From contig OY829330.1 of assembly GCA_963691655.1 (NCBI GenBank), forward strand, positions 19,805,224 to 19,869,223: 64,000 bases of DNA, read 5' to 3'. Shown piece by piece: positions 10,215 to 23,134 of the stretch. The notes below the pieces were generated by a model that made no database searches, had not been told where the DNA came from, and saw only the letters and a list, made by a program, of their open reading frames with translations. Source of the stretch: Toxonevra muliebris. Its lineage: Eukaryota; Arthropoda; Insecta; Diptera; Pallopteridae. The stretch's first letter is position 1. Every line of letters begins with the position of its first letter. The translations under genes and the position numbers were made by a program.

Positions 10215-11601
10215 TCAGTCGCGGTCGAAGATGGGAGTACTATGCCTTCCATTTCGCTCGCGGCTGATGATGGTAGAGACCTCCACCTCGACCACGGCTG
10301 AGTGCAATCTTTCCGTTGCTTTCGACTCGTCATTGCTAACTGCCTCTGGCTCGGGATTCGAGGTGTCCTCTTCCGTGGCCCGTTTGTGCACCCCGTGCAC
10401 CGTGACCTCACCAAACCGGTAGTTGATGACGCCCCCTGAAGTACGGATGGCTTCAAACGACTGCTCATCCATACTTATCGTCAATAGCTGACCGTTTCCC
10501 TCCTCACGAGCTTTCAATACTCTTCAGAGGACAATACTTAAGCCCTCGTTTTGAGCATCGACTAGCTCCAGTATCCGTTCGGACGTCTGACCCAAGCTCC
10601 TGGGGAAGAACACGGTCACCACGTGCGACTTGGGGACATCATCACCTGCACATGAAATAAGAGGGGGTCCATTCCAAGCCGTCAACACCGGGGCTACTCC
10701 TTTCAGCCATTCGGCCGACTGCACATCTTTGCAGTCGATGAGTAGATAACCCGGCCTGAAATGGATACCCTCAAACTTCAGTTTGTGTGCCCATCCCTTT
10801 GCCACCTCCTCTAGGATGGCGTCTTCTAGGGCCGAAAGCTGCTCGGTTGACAATGTCACCTTGGGGTATTCCTTTGGTAACACTGCCATCCTAACGGCTT
10901 TCGCAACCCCCGCGTACGTCTTGCCGCACACTGCTTTGCCCGCAGACGAGCCTGCCGCCGCCATATCCGTCCTCGGTTTCTTCGCCTCCTGTTTTTGCGG
11001 TGGAGTGATAACCGAGCTTCCCCTTTTCCTTTCGAGAGGTTCCTGGGAAGCGCATTCGGACGGCTTGGCTTTGTGCTCATCTGCCTTCTTCCTAGCCTCT
11101 GCGGGCTCAAGCCCCTGCTCCAGGTATCTAAGATACCACCTTGAACCTGCCCCACTAAGGCCTTTCCTTAGTGGGTCGTCCATACCACCTGGCTGCCCAA
11201 TTGGTGGTATCTTCGTCACACGCCGCTTATGCTCTCTTGGGTAACCTTTCCCAGTGGATGTCCCCGTAGCATTAGCAACTGGTGCGAATGCACTAGCAGC
11301 CTTTGCTAGAAAGACATCCCGAGCGCTTACAGAAGTCACACCGACCGATGCACTGGCCACTGAGACCTCTGTACGAGCTGTACTGGGTACGATGCCAGTC
11401 GCTTGTGCAGTTACCACGGTCGCTGGTGCTATTGCACTAGTTCCCGCGGCTACTACACCAGCGTAAGCCATTGTAGAGGACTCAGGTATCGGTGCTAATG
11501 CACTGACAGCTGGCACCCCTACCTTGGCTTTACTGGTCACCGTGCGGTTACCCTCAGAGCTTAATCTCCGCGTAGGTGCAGTCACTGCCTGACACCTTAC
11601 T
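10215..11601 (-). pseudogene. LINE-1 ORF1 copy A, N-terminus missing
   Basis: The 353-codon open part (10524-11585) lacks the first ~55 codons seen in copy C. It is Ala/Thr/Ser-rich, then basic, then a DUF4780-type domain. The in-frame TGA at 10524-10526 lies where the family pattern suggests a Trp; the domain continues in the same frame to 10215. An acidic stretch typical of ORF1 tails (EEEERMLL) lies in another frame (10064-10468) and overlaps the ORF2 start. Either ORF1 ends at 10215 or there is an additional frameshift. Confidence 0.8.
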
Positions 11602-12282
11602 TGGAGAAGAAATACATAACGGACTGCAATAAAGCTAAAATTCTAGACAACGAGATATTGGAAATTACTTAAAAAGATTTATATTAGAAAGCTTATACAT
11701 AAAGATTTTGATGTTTAGTGCCCATATTGTTTCTGTATATTTATCTTATTTTCTTTTTTCGTATTTTCAATTTTCATAAAAAGACAAATTTTCTTGACCT
11801 TTTACATTATTTGTATGTAATGCAGGAGAAGTGAAATCCATTAATAATCATATCTTGACAAAGTTTAAAAGTAGGTAAAAAAGTATAATTAACAATTAAA
11901 TTCACGAAAAGTAACAAACTCCTAATATTGCCGCCGAAGCTGGGCGAAACCTTGAGTAACTGATAAAAAAATTTGTTTAATTTTTTGCATCTAAAAACAT
12001 GATATAATAATATATAATAAAATTATTTTTACTTGTTTTGCTCCACAAGCGAAGTAGATTTAATACTGCTCATAAAATTCTAGTTTCGTAATTTTAGGTG
12101 CAATCGTCTTATACAGTAGTCCACTAAATAGAGCGCGATATTTAAATCTAGATGGGCCTTAATATTTAATACACTTTTGCTCATAAAAGTACCATCTTCC
12201 AGTATTAAAAGGGGGAAGTACCTACAAAATATGGTCGTCCCATCACCCATTCCGATATGAATCGGAAAATGTGTAATTAACT

Positions 12283-12866
12283 AATTTAATACAAATACCT
12301 TACACTCGGTTGGAAAAAATTCAAAGATTTGAATGGTTAAATAATTGAATGTTTGTGGTGTTGCGAGAATTTTTTCGATAATATGGGTTGAGTTTTTTGT
12401 TGTTATTGTAAAAATTTAAAATTGCTGCACTTGTGTAAGCTCTTAGAAGTCCTAAAATAGAAAACTGCGTGAATGATTTTACAAACATTATTAATTTATG
12501 TTAATTATTACCTCATTTAGATCATCCACTGCATTGAAAAAACTTGAAGAAAGGGATGCATTTGATCCTGTTTGAGATGTTGAAACCTGACTTTCAACTC
12601 TATCGGCTCTTTGCCAATTGAGGATATTATGCTCGAAAATAATTCGTTGGCCAAATACATTTTTGGGTACTATCTCAAACATTTGGCTGGAAGTCAAATA
12701 TTTTAGGTTCTCTCTGGTAATGCCGTGTTCTGAAGGAAATGAAAATAAAATCATTAAAAATGTATCTAATGCATACGGGCAATATTGTACCCATAAATAA
12801 ATCGTAAAAAATTTCGCCCCTAAGTTTGCTTAGAATGGCATGAAATTCATAATTAATTTTTTCCAT
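12283..12866 (-). pseudogene. Spliced SAM-like domain gene fragment (unit B)
   Basis: Copy of the fragment at 2030-2613, offset by 10253 bp. Splice sites and the lesion at the start of exon 3 are the same. One residue differs near the start of exon 1 (D to Y, at about 12848). Confidence 0.5.
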
Positions 12867-14183
12867 AACAATTTTCAGGAACTAGAAAAAAAAATAATAA
12901 ATAACCAACTTATATAACCTTACAACATAAAGCCTAATAGAGCATCGTGACAGTGGCAGGCTCAGTAAAAACAAAATCAGCTATTCACTGCCAGTAAATT
13001 TAGAAATGGACCTAACCGAAGCAGCGCTGCAAACTGCTACTGCTTTGCTGTCATGACGCGCTATTGTAGTTTAGGCTTAAGACATATGCAACATAATTTG
13101 TTGTCTTTTTAAACAAAAAATAAATGCATACTTAATTAAAATATTTGCATAACTTTATAGAAATGCAAACTTTCTAAACACAATTGTTTAACAAATGAAT
13201 CACAGTTTGCGACATAGAATCATAATTGTGGAATTCTTTTTATGCATTTGCCCACTGTTACATCAGATTGTTTAAATAAATGAATATTTTAAATTGAAAT
13301 GAAATTGAATTATGTATATTGTATTTTTTGAAATTGAGAAGTACTTATGTAAGTTAACACATAGAAAATTAAAATAAAAAAATCAAACTTAAGCAATTGC
13401 ATCGCACATGCATCCGGTGCAAAGCAATCGCTTAACTTCATAAAACTCATATTTCATATTAAAGTCATAACGTAGCCAGACTCAATTCCAAGACAGAGCT
13501 GAGCTACGTTCCCACAGCGTTAGCAACTACAGCGCACAGATAACTAGTGCAGTGTAGTTGCTTTTGCTAAAAAATTCTGACGCTGCGTCTGGCAGCGAGC
13601 AGCGCCAATTTCTGCGCTAGGCGGTTGCTAGCTTTAAGAATATTAAAATTGCCTTCTTTGTAAAAAATTTCGAAAAATAAAATCAGTCGTTGCAAGCACG
13701 CATATATAAACATATTTTTAACTAATTTGTACATTAAAATTAATGTAATTGAATTATTTAAAAAGTGTGAGATTAAGTTAAAGTTTAATCTGTTACAATT
13801 ATTTTTAAAGTGAAATAACACCAGTTATTATGTTACATATGTACTTCGTCAATTTAACAGTTAATTATACTTATTAAAACTAGTATAAATAGATGTGAAT
13901 AGCAATAAAAACATGTACTAAAAATAGTAATCGCTCGCGTTACTGTCGATATATTTATGGTTTCACAAAAAATATTGTGAATTTTCACACAAACTGAAAA
14001 TTTTAAAAATTATATAGCACTTATGTTTTGTTTAAATTTCACTTAATTTTTTTATTTTAACAATAGCCACATTACATTAATAACAGCTTAACTTTCTTTA
14101 ATTTTTTCACAATATTAAACTCACTTTATTTTTCCACCTTCACTTCTTCACAATATAAAATTCACTTTATTTTTTCACTACTT

Positions 14184-14496
14184 TGATGACCTCGATAGCC
14201 TAGTTGATAGTGCACTAGACTTTCATCTAGGAGGTTCAGGTTCGATTCCCGTCTTCGTCTGGTGGTTAATTTTCATTACTTTCTTATATTCACTATCAAT
14301 ATGAAGTGTATGACAATTATAAGATAGTGTACAAGTACACACATTGGTTGGTAATGGCAAAACCACCAAGCCGATAAAAAATTGCCACACCGCCGTTCGG
14401 AATCGGCGTTAAACTGTAGGTCAAACTATGTGGTATCACAATGGGCCGTTCAGGCCTAAGTGTGTCTCTCGACAGCCACTCCAACCTAACCTAACC
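14184..14496 (+). mobile_element. tRNA-derived SINE (unit B)
   Basis: Copy of the SINE at 3931-4243 with the same TSD (14174-14183, 14497-14506). The A box has one change, GTGG to GTTG, and there is another change just before the B box. It was copied with the array, not inserted independently. Confidence 0.9.
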
Positions 14497-14721
14497 TTCA
14501 CTACTTAAAATATTCCATGCAACCGCACGCGTTTCAGAACAAAAATCAACTGCGCTTCTGATCAAGCAAGAACAACAACAACAAAATGCGAGCAACGGAC
14601 AAAATCATAGTTTTTCCCGTTATGTTTACAAATATCCTTTTGACGCTCTTGTTGGGGTTGCCAACATGAGAGAAATTCGTTATCCACTGGTAGAAAATCC
14701 GATTTAACTATAATGATCCAG

Positions 14722-15020
14722 ACACATTGACGACAGCAACTACACGACTACGAAATTTTGTCGGCTACAACTGTCTATTGTAGTCAGCTACTAAACACAA
14801 TGGAAGTCGCACCACCTGCCGCAAACACAGCCAAAACAATAAAAGCAAACTCTCCTCTCTCCGTCGCTTGTCAAATTAGAAATATATTTAAAATTGGCTA
14901 CAGCCACAATTGTGGTCGGTGGTCATGTGGTCGTGCCGTCGCCGAAATAATCGTCTCCATAAGAACATGTTGTTTTTTAATTTGACAGATGTAGTCGTGT
15001 AGCTGCCGTCGTCAATGTGT
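14722..15020. mobile_element. 299-bp MITE-like element (unit B)
   Basis: Copy of the element at 4469-4767, with a few substitutions shared with unit C. Confidence 0.7.
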
Positions 15021-15839
15021 ATGGTGTATAAGTTCGCTGTTAAGAATTGTAAAATTAGACCATTATTTTTGGGAATAAAAAGTTAAATATTTTTTCGTAA
15101 GTATTCTGGTTATTTCTGAATGAAGTAGTCAAGCAGACAAAATAAGTAATGAACTCTTGAACCAAAAAATTGGCATCCTGTGTTAATGAAAAGAAAACGA
15201 ATAATTTGCAACGATATATTTCCTTTCACTGCTGTTGTTCTGATCTCTTTCACTCTTACTGTCGCTCACAATAAAATTTTAAGAAAATCTACTTACACCA
15301 GGAAAAATTTTACTCACGCTAATGAAAAATACCTCCTACGGTTGAATAAATGAGGAAGCAATTTCACAGTTAAAATTGATAGTTATTTAACAGTTACAAA
15401 TTAAGGAAAAATTTTTACTTCGTATAACGAAACGAACTCATTACTTTAAGGATATTTTTCATAGAGGTTAGGAAAAACACTTTAGCTAAGGAAAACAATT
15501 TAAGGAACTCGTTTTCTTAGATTTTGTAGTCTTTTTTTTAGTGTGCATATAGATAAATTGAATTACGAAGCTCTTGTTCATAACTGAATCTTTATTGGAA
15601 AATATAAACCTTAAATACAGAATTCTTCTCCTACTTATTCTTTTACTTATAGTTTACTTATAGTTTACTTATTCTTAATTTTCTTAATCTATAATTATAT
15701 GCATACACATTTATATACAAGTTATCGTAATTTAGTTTTTGATAAAATAAAAAATAAAATGTCTTGCTGTCACTTTATTAATTTATTTTCTTAAATACAT
15801 ATTTTGTATTATACTTTACTTAATTCTAGGAATTATAAG

Positions 15840-16086
15840 TATTAAAACACAGAGCCTTTAAATTCAGTAATAAGGTTTATTGAGTTCAAAGATTATAGTT
15901 AGTAGATTAAATAGTAAAGCACAGAAGTATACGCAAGTGTGTTGCGTATGCGATACCAGAAGCAACTGAAAATAGTTTGACATATCGATTAGGATTTAAC
16001 CAAGAGAATAAGAACAAATGCTAAATACAGAGTTGTATGTAATGTTACTTTAAGGAATGTAGTCGAACTACTTTGCTGCTCTAACA
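15840..16086 (-). repeat. Copia 3' LTR (unit B)
   Basis: 247-bp copy of the copia LTR with ATAAG at 15835-15839 and the polypurine tract adjoining. It has a private cluster of four differences near 15951-15965 relative to A and C. Confidence 0.9.
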
Positions 16087-16644
16087 CCACCCCTCGATGT
16101 GGTGAGACTACACTTAATCGCTGTACGGGTCTGCTAATGTTTTTGAACATCTATGGTGCTTTTCGCCACTTAGGCCTTTTGTTAGAACATCCGTAGGCAT
16201 ATCTTCAGTCAGCATATATACTAGTGCGATCTTGCTGCTTTGATCACAATCTTTCACGAAGTGGTGGCGTACGTCAATGTGCTTTGTACGTGGGCGATAT
16301 CCTAAGCACTGAATCAGCTTTTGCGCGCTTTGGCTATCGTTGAATAACGTAACTCCATTGCATGATGTACTCAAGTCACTTAGTAAACTTTGAAGATATA
16401 GTGCTTTTTTCGTCGCCTCAGATATAGCCATGTATTCGGCTTCAGTGCTGAATAACGCGACAGTACGTTGTTTTCGCGCTTCCCAGCTGATTGCTGCACC
16501 TGCCAGTATGAATGCGTATCCGCTGTATGATCTTCTATCAGTTATATTGGCGCCCCAGTCTGCCTCAACCACTCCATACAGCTCTTTGTTGTTTTTCGTA
16601 TACTGCAAACCATCACCCATAGCTCCTTGTAAGTATCGCAGTAT
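16087..16644 (-). pseudogene. Copia pol 3' end: RNase H fragment (unit B)
   Basis: Same copia RNase H segment as in unit A, stop at 16114-16116. It has the expected acidic EADW near its start, RRSYSGYAF and STEAEYMA. The frame is open from the LINE insertion site to the stop. LINE-1 target duplication at 16635-16644. Confidence 0.9.
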
Positions 16645-16730
16645 TGTATTGTATTATAGAGGTTTCTGTCGTTGTACCGCGACCTATAAGATCTATTGTA
16701 TGTCCCTCTTTTCTATCTAGTCTAATCTCC

Positions 16731-19700
16731 CTAGAGTACCTCATCCAGTCCAGTCTCCCTCAAGAATTTGAGTATTGCGCCCGGAGCTATGGATGCTAGT
16801 TCTGTACTGGGCACTTGGTGCATGCCCAGACATTTCCTTCTTTTGTGGATCAGTGCTCCACATTGAGCTAAAATATGTTCTGATGATTCGTCTTCCTCAT
16901 TACAAAACCTACAAATTGAACTTTGCCCAACCCCTATCTTGCAAAGGTGTTCTCTGAGCCCGCAATGCCCAGTCAGAATACCAGCTTATATGCGCAAACT
17001 GTTTTTGTTGAGACCAAAGCAGAATGCGTATCTACTCTTATTATAATTACATAAAAGCGCTTTGGATTGCCTCAGTCCCGTAAGATTGGTAAAGAGTTCT
17101 TGCCTCTTGTTCCTCTCTTCTTGCCTGAGTAATTCCCTGATTACGCTATCTCCTATTCCACAGAAGGGTTCAGGTCCCACGAAAGTGGTTGCTGCCCCCT
17201 TTCTTGCAAGCTCGTCTGCCTGCTCATTACCCTCAATTCCTGCGTGTCCAGGAACCCAACATAGAGCGACTTTGTTGTTATTGCCCAGTTGATTGAGCTT
17301 GCTCAAACAGTCCCACACCAACTTAGAGGTGATCCCAAAGGAACATAATGCTCGAATGGCTGCTTGGCTGTCCGACATGATAGCGATATCTTGCCGTTTG
17401 TAGTGTCTATCCAGGTTGAATTGCACACATGTGCTAATTGCATGAATTTCAGCTTGGAAGATGCTAGGATACTTCCCCATCGGCTCAGAGTGTTTGATTC
17501 TTGGCCCAAATACTCCTGCCCCAGTTCCATCCTCGGTACGTGACCCATCTGCATACCACTTAATCGTATGTTCTTTGAGTGTGTAGTTATGCTCTACACC
17601 CTCCCATTCGTTCTTACTACTAAGTTTTGCAACGAAGTGTTTCTCAAAACTATACTGTTTTTCCATTCTGTCCTGGGGACAGTCCAAGAGATAGTTGTCT
17701 TTCGCCGGGTTATCTCGGTCTCCAAGCCCTATAGATCTCCTCGTCAACCTTTTATTTCTTGTTCCTCTTACGATTGCTGCCTTGGAAGCACTCTCTATCA
17801 CGAGGTGTAGTGGAGTGAGCTCCAATAGTACCTCTAGTGCAGCAGTCGGACATGTTCTCATCGCTCCTGTTATACAGATACATGCCAACCTTTCAACTTT
17901 CCCCAATTTAGCTTTCGCTGTTTTTAGTTGAGTTCTCCTTGCCCACGCTAATGCTCCATATGTAATGATTGGCCTTCCCATAATTGTGTACATCCAGCGC
18001 AGTACACTTGGTTTACATCCCCAAGTTTTCCCTGCTAGCCTTCTGCATACCATTAGAGCGCGAGTAGCTTTACTTGTCACTGCCTCAACATGCGCATTCT
18101 ATGTGAGTTTACTATCTAATACTAAGCCCAGATACTTTACCTCTTGCTTTTGTTCAATAATCTCCCCAGCTAGTGATATCGGTTTCCAGCGCGGGAGTGA
18201 TCTTTTCCTGGTAAATGGAACTATAGTGGTCTTTGCAGGGTTAATATTTAGCCCTACCGACCTGCACCATCTCCTAGTAATACCTAGCCCTCTTTGTATA
18301 ATGTCACACAGAGTTTCTTCAAATTTCCCTCTGGCTACGAGGACTATATCGTCCGTATACACTTGACAGTCTATGCCCGCCTCGGAGAGTTTCATTAAAA
18401 GTTCGTCTACTACCAGGCTCCACATTAGAGGTGATAATACTCCTCCCTGTGGACATCCTCTGGTTGTGCTGACTGATATGGTACCTAGCCCTGTTTCCAT
18501 CTCAGTTGTTCTAGAGGAGAGCATTTCTGACATCCATCTAGATGTTGTGTTATCTACTCCTCTTCGCCTTAGAGAGTTATTGACAGCCTCGTGTGAGGTG
18601 TTGTCGAAAGCTCCTTCTATATCCAGGAAAGCACATACTGCTACTTCTTTCACATCTAGTGCCCCTTGAATCTTCCCCGCTAAGTCATGCAGAGCTGTCT
18701 CGGTAGACCTGCCTGCTCTATATGCATGCTGATTGGGGTGCAATGGATTTGTGTCTAAGACTTTACATCGTATAAAGTTGTCAACCACCTTTTCAAGTGT
18801 TTTCAACATAAACGATGTTAAGCTTATAGGTCTGAAGGACTTAGGGTTGGTGGTATCTTTTTTGCCCACTTTTGGTATAAATACCACCTTTGCCCTTCGC
18901 CAAGCTGTTGGTATGTACCCAAAAGCGAGGCTACTTCTCCCTATATTAATAAGGAATGGCAATATTTCCTTTATGCCCTTCTGTAATAGAGCAGGAAATA
19001 TGCCGTCAAGACCAGGTGATTTAAATAGTTGAAAAGTGTGTAACGCCCATTCCAATCTAGGCGCAGAGCATATTTCTGCTGCTACCTTCCTGTCTACTCT
19101 GTTTATTCTTCTAGGCTGCTCCTCTGAATTCCTGCTATCTAACCCAACACTTCCAAGGAAGTGTGTTGCTAGAAGCAATTCTGCTCTTTCCTTTTCATTA
19201 CAGGTGAAGCTGCCATCTGATTTCTTCAGCGCCATTCTCATGTCCTGCCCTGCTTTTGCAAAGGTTTTATATATCCTTGATGCAGCAGGTAGAGATGAGA
19301 TATTGTCGCAGAAGTTCCTAAAGCTAGTTGTTTTAGCCTTCCTAATTTCTTTATTATATTCTGTTAGTTTATCCCTATAAGCTTGCCATTGTCCGCTCCG
19401 TTTTGCTCCATTATGGAGCCTACGTACTTCGGTTCTAATGTCACTTAGGGTACTATTCCACCATATGTCGTCCTTTCCTAGACTTTCCGCTTTTTCCGGG
19501 CAGCTGCCCTCGAAAGCATCTAGTATTGCTTCGTTAAGTTCATTTACGGAATGTTCGAGCTCATGATGATTTTTTATCATCTTGCACGATTTAATACCTT
19601 CTAAGTTACACTTAAGTACTTTTATGTATTCTGTCCAGTTTGTTTTCCTGGGATTTCTAAAGGACGGTATTTCGGTACTTGTGCCCTCTAGGAGGAACTC

Positions 19701-20369
19701 TATGATTTTATGATCAGAGAGTGAGTCCTCTTTGGATACCCTCCAGTTCTTGACTAGTCCAACTATATTTGGACTGCATACTGTTATGTCTAATACTTCT
19801 TTCCTAACTCTAGTAACAAACGTAGGTTTATTCCCTACATTTAATATTTCTAGATTAGCGGATAAGATAAATTCTAAAAGGTACTCACCTCTGCTGTTGC
19901 CGTTTGTGCTGCCCCATATGGTACTATGAGCGTTCGCATCGCATCCAAGGAGAAGCGGCAGTCTGTGCCTGTTGCAATACTCCACCAGTTGCCTCACTTC
20001 TGGCGGCGGTGGTGACGACTCCTTCCCCGGAAAATATGCCGATGCCACTACTATGGCGCGTTTGCTGCCCTCGATGTTAAGGTGGGCTTGAATTGGAACT
20101 AAGTCCCGCGTCATGAATTCTGTAAGACAAACATAATTAATGTTGTTTCTAATTAGAATACAGGCCCTTGGATTATCCTGCCTGTTATCCCAAATTACCT
20201 TGCCGTTTTTACAGGCCATTCCTCTGATTGCACTTTGGTAGTGCCAGGGTTCTTGGATCAGTATCAGGCCCAGGTTAAATTTTGAAAATGTCCTTGCAAT
20301 CAACGCCGAGGCGACTCTTGCGTGGTGAACGTTAACCTGGGCACATTTGATGCCTGTTCCACTGCTCAT
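16731..20369 (-). pseudogene. LINE-1 ORF2 copy B, two internal stops
   Basis: 3639 nt, which would be 1212 codons plus stop. Endonuclease from about residue 1 to 230 (QEPW, GCDANAHS, SDHKI). RT from about 470 to 740 (PFLINIGRSS, FRPISLTSF, IEGAFDN, YTDD). RNase H from about 930 to 1070 (YADGS, E in FQAEIHA, SDSQAA, GHAGIEGNEQAD). Then the CCHC-like motif. Interrupted only by TAG at 18099-18101 between the RT and thumb regions, and TAA at 16986-16988 before the zinc motif. Both stops are shared with A and C. Confidence 0.93.
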
Positions 20370-20482
20370 AGAGCTTACTTAGCAGGGCTTTTGCCCCTAC
20401 TACTGCACTCAACAACATCCTTTCTTCCTCCTCATCTATGGGGCAGTCCATATTGAGGAGGGAGAGGTCGATACCCTCAACT

Positions 20483-21869
20483 TCAGTCGCGGTCGAAGAT
20501 GGGAGTACTATGCCTTCCATTTCGCTCGCGGCTGATGATGGTAGAGACCTCCACCTCGACCACGGCTGAGTGCACTCTTTCCGTTGCTTTCGACTCGTCA
20601 TTGCTAACTGCCTCTGGCTCGGGATTCGAGGTGTCCTCTTCCGTGGCCCGTTTGTGCACCCCGTGCACCGTGACCTCACCAAACCGGTAGTTGATGACGC
20701 CCCCTGAAGTACGGATGGCTTCAAACGACTGCTCATCCATACTTATCGTCAATAGCTGACCGTTTCCCTCCTCACGAGCTTTCAATACTCTTCAGAGGAC
20801 AATACTTAAGCCCTCGTTTTGAGCATCGACTAGCTCCAGTATCCGTTCGGACGTCTGACCCAAGCTCCTGGGGAAGAACACGGTCACCACGTGCGACTTG
20901 GGGACATCATCACCTGCACATGAAATAAGAGGGGGTCCATTCCAAGCCGTCAACACCGGGGCTACTCCTTTCAGCCATTCGGCCGACTGCACATCTTTGC
21001 AGTCGATGAGTAGATAACCCGGCCTGAAATGGATACCCTCAAACTTCAGTTTGTGTGCCCATCCCTTTGCCACCTCCTCTAGGATGGCGTCTTCTAGGGC
21101 CGAAAGCTGCTCGGTTGACAATGTCACCTTGGGGTATTCCTTTGGTAACACTGCCATCCTAACGGCTTTCGCAACCCCCGCGTACGTCTTGCCGCACACT
21201 GCTTTGCCCGCAGACGAGCCTGCCGCCGCCATATCCGTCCTCGGTTTCTTCGCCTCCTGTTTTTGCGGTGGAGTGATAACCGAGCTTCCCCTTTTCCTTT
21301 CGAGAGGTTCCTGGGAAGCGCATTCGGACGGCTTGGCTTTGTGCTCATCTGCCTTCTTCCTAGCCTCTGCGGGCTCAAGCCCCTGCTCCAGGTATCTAAG
21401 ATACCACCTTGAACCTGCCCCACTAAGGCCTTTCCTTAGTGGGTCGTCCATACCACCTGGCTGCCCAATTGGTGGTATCTTCGTCACACGCCGCTTATGC
21501 TCTCTTGGGTAACCTTTCCCAGTGGATGTCCCCGTAGCATTAGCAACTGGTGCGAATGCACTAGCAGCCTTTGCTAGAAAGACATCCCGAGCGCTTACAG
21601 AAGTCACACCGACCGATGCACTGGCCACTGAGACCTCTGTACGAGCTGTACTGGGTACGATGCCAGTCGCTTGTGCAGTTACCACGGTCGCTGGTGCTAT
21701 TGCACTAGTTCCCGCGGCTACTACACCAGCGTAAGCCATTGTAGAGGACTCAGGTATCGGTGCTAATGCACTGACAGCTGGCACCCCTACCTTGGCTTTA
21801 CTGGTCACCGTGCGGTTACCCTCAGAGCTTAATCTCCGCGTAGGTGCAGTCACTGCCTGACACCTTACT
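20483..21869 (-). pseudogene. LINE-1 ORF1 copy B, N-terminus missing
   Basis: Same as copy A ORF1: open for 353 codons (20792-21853), in-frame TGA at 20792-20794, continuing to 20483. The array junction at 21869 removes the start. Confidence 0.82.
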
Positions 21870-22550
21870 TGGAGAAGAAATACATAACGGACTGCAATAA
21901 AGCTAAAATTCTAGACAACGAGATATTGGAAATTACTTAAAAAGATTTATATTAGAAAGCTTATACATAAAGATTTTGATGTTTAGTGCCCATATTGTTT
22001 CTGTATATTTATCTTATTTTCTTTTTTCGTATTTTCAATTTTCATAAAAAGACAAATTTTCTTGACCTTTTACATTATTTGTATGTAATGCAGGAGAAGT
22101 GAAATCCATTAATAATCATATCTTGACAAAGTTTAAAAGTAGGTAAAAAAGTATAATTAACAATTAAATTCACGAAAAGTAACAAACTCCTAATATTGCC
22201 GCCGAAGCTGGGCGAAACCTTGAGTAACTGATAAAAAAATTTGTTTAATTTTTTGCATCTAAAAACATGATATAATAATATATAATAAAATTATTTTTAC
22301 TTGTTTTGCTCCACAAGCGAAGTAGATTTAATACTGCTCATAAAATTCTAGTTTCGTAATTTTAGGTGCAATCGTCTTATACAGTAGTCCACTAAATAGA
22401 GCGCGATATTTAAATCTAGATGGGCCTTAATATTTAATACACTTTTGCTCATAAAAGTACCATCTTCCAGTATTAAAAGGGGGAAGTACCTACAAAATAT
22501 GGTCGTCCCATCACCCATTCCGATATGAATCGGAAAATGTGTAATTAACT

Positions 22551-23134
22551 AATTTAATACAAATACCTTACACTCGGTTGGAAAAAATTCAAAGATTTGA
22601 ATGGTTAAATAATTGAATGTTTGTGGTGTTGCGAGAATTTTTTCGATAATATGGGTTGAGTTTTTTGTTGTTATTGTAAAAATTTAAAATTGCTGCACTT
22701 GTGTAAGCTCTTAGAAGTCCTAAAATAGAAAACTGCGTGAATGATTTTACAAACATTATTAATTTATGTTAATTATTACCTCATTTAGATCATCCACTGC
22801 ATTGAAAAAACTTGAAGAAAGGGATGCATTTGATCCTGTTTGAGATGTTGAAACCTGACTTTCAACTCTATCGGCTCTTTGCCAATTGAGGATATTATGC
22901 TCGAAAATAATTCGTTGGCCAAATACATTTTTGGGTACTATCTCAAACATTTGGCTGGAAGTCAAATATTTTAGGTTCTCTCTGGTAATGCCGTGTTCTG
23001 AAGGAAATGAAAATAAAATCATTAAAAATGTATCTAATGCATACGGGCAATATTGTACCCATAAATAAATCGTAAAAAATTTCGCCCCTAAGTTTGCTTA
23101 GAATGGCATGAAATTCATAATTAATTTTTTCCAT
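22551..23134 (-). pseudogene. Spliced SAM-like domain gene fragment (unit C)
   Basis: Copy of the fragment at 12283-12866, offset by 10268 bp. It shares the exon 1 variant with unit B, which supports B and C as sister units. Splice signals and the exon 3 lesion are unchanged. Confidence 0.5.

Larger units (their letters stand above)
1349..11601. repeat. Array unit A (10253 bp)
   Basis: Order of contents: flank 1349-5586 (SAM-like pseudogene, SINE, MITE), copia 3' LTR 5587-5833, copia RNase H fragment 5834-6397, LINE-1 6398-11601 cut at the repeat junction. A is the most divergent unit. It lacks 20 nt near 8661 and 1 nt near 8810 inside LINE ORF2, and has 6 extra nt near 5880. These and two 1-nt differences near 4911 and 5046 that cancel account for its being 15 bp shorter than B and C. 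Confidence 0.95.
6398..11601 (-). mobile_element. LINE-1 copy A (LOA/I-like non-LTR retrotransposon), 5' cut by array junction
   Basis: A minus-strand LINE with a DUF4780-type ORF1, an APE-type endonuclease, a reverse transcriptase, an RNase H and a C-terminal CCHC motif in ORF2. That layout is seen in LOA/I-group elements. The 3' end lies next to the target duplication at 6388-6397 and has a short AT tail, not poly(A). The 5' part is missing because the repeat unit ends inside ORF1. Confidence 0.9.
11602..21869. repeat. Array unit B (10268 bp)
   Basis: Same order as unit A: flank 11602-15839, copia LTR 15840-16086, copia RNase H 16087-16644, LINE-1 16645-21869. B and C share variants absent from A, for example the SINE and MITE changes and the intact length of LINE ORF2, so they are sister copies. 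B has private changes near 14186 and 15951. The AT-rich stretches between named elements (11602-12282, 12867-14173, 15021-15834) show nothing I recognise beyond what is noted for unit A. Confidence 0.95.
16645..21869 (-). mobile_element. LINE-1 copy B, 5' cut by array junction
   Basis: Same element as copy A, without its 20-nt and 1-nt deletions. Target duplication adjoining the 3' end at 16635-16644. Confidence 0.92.
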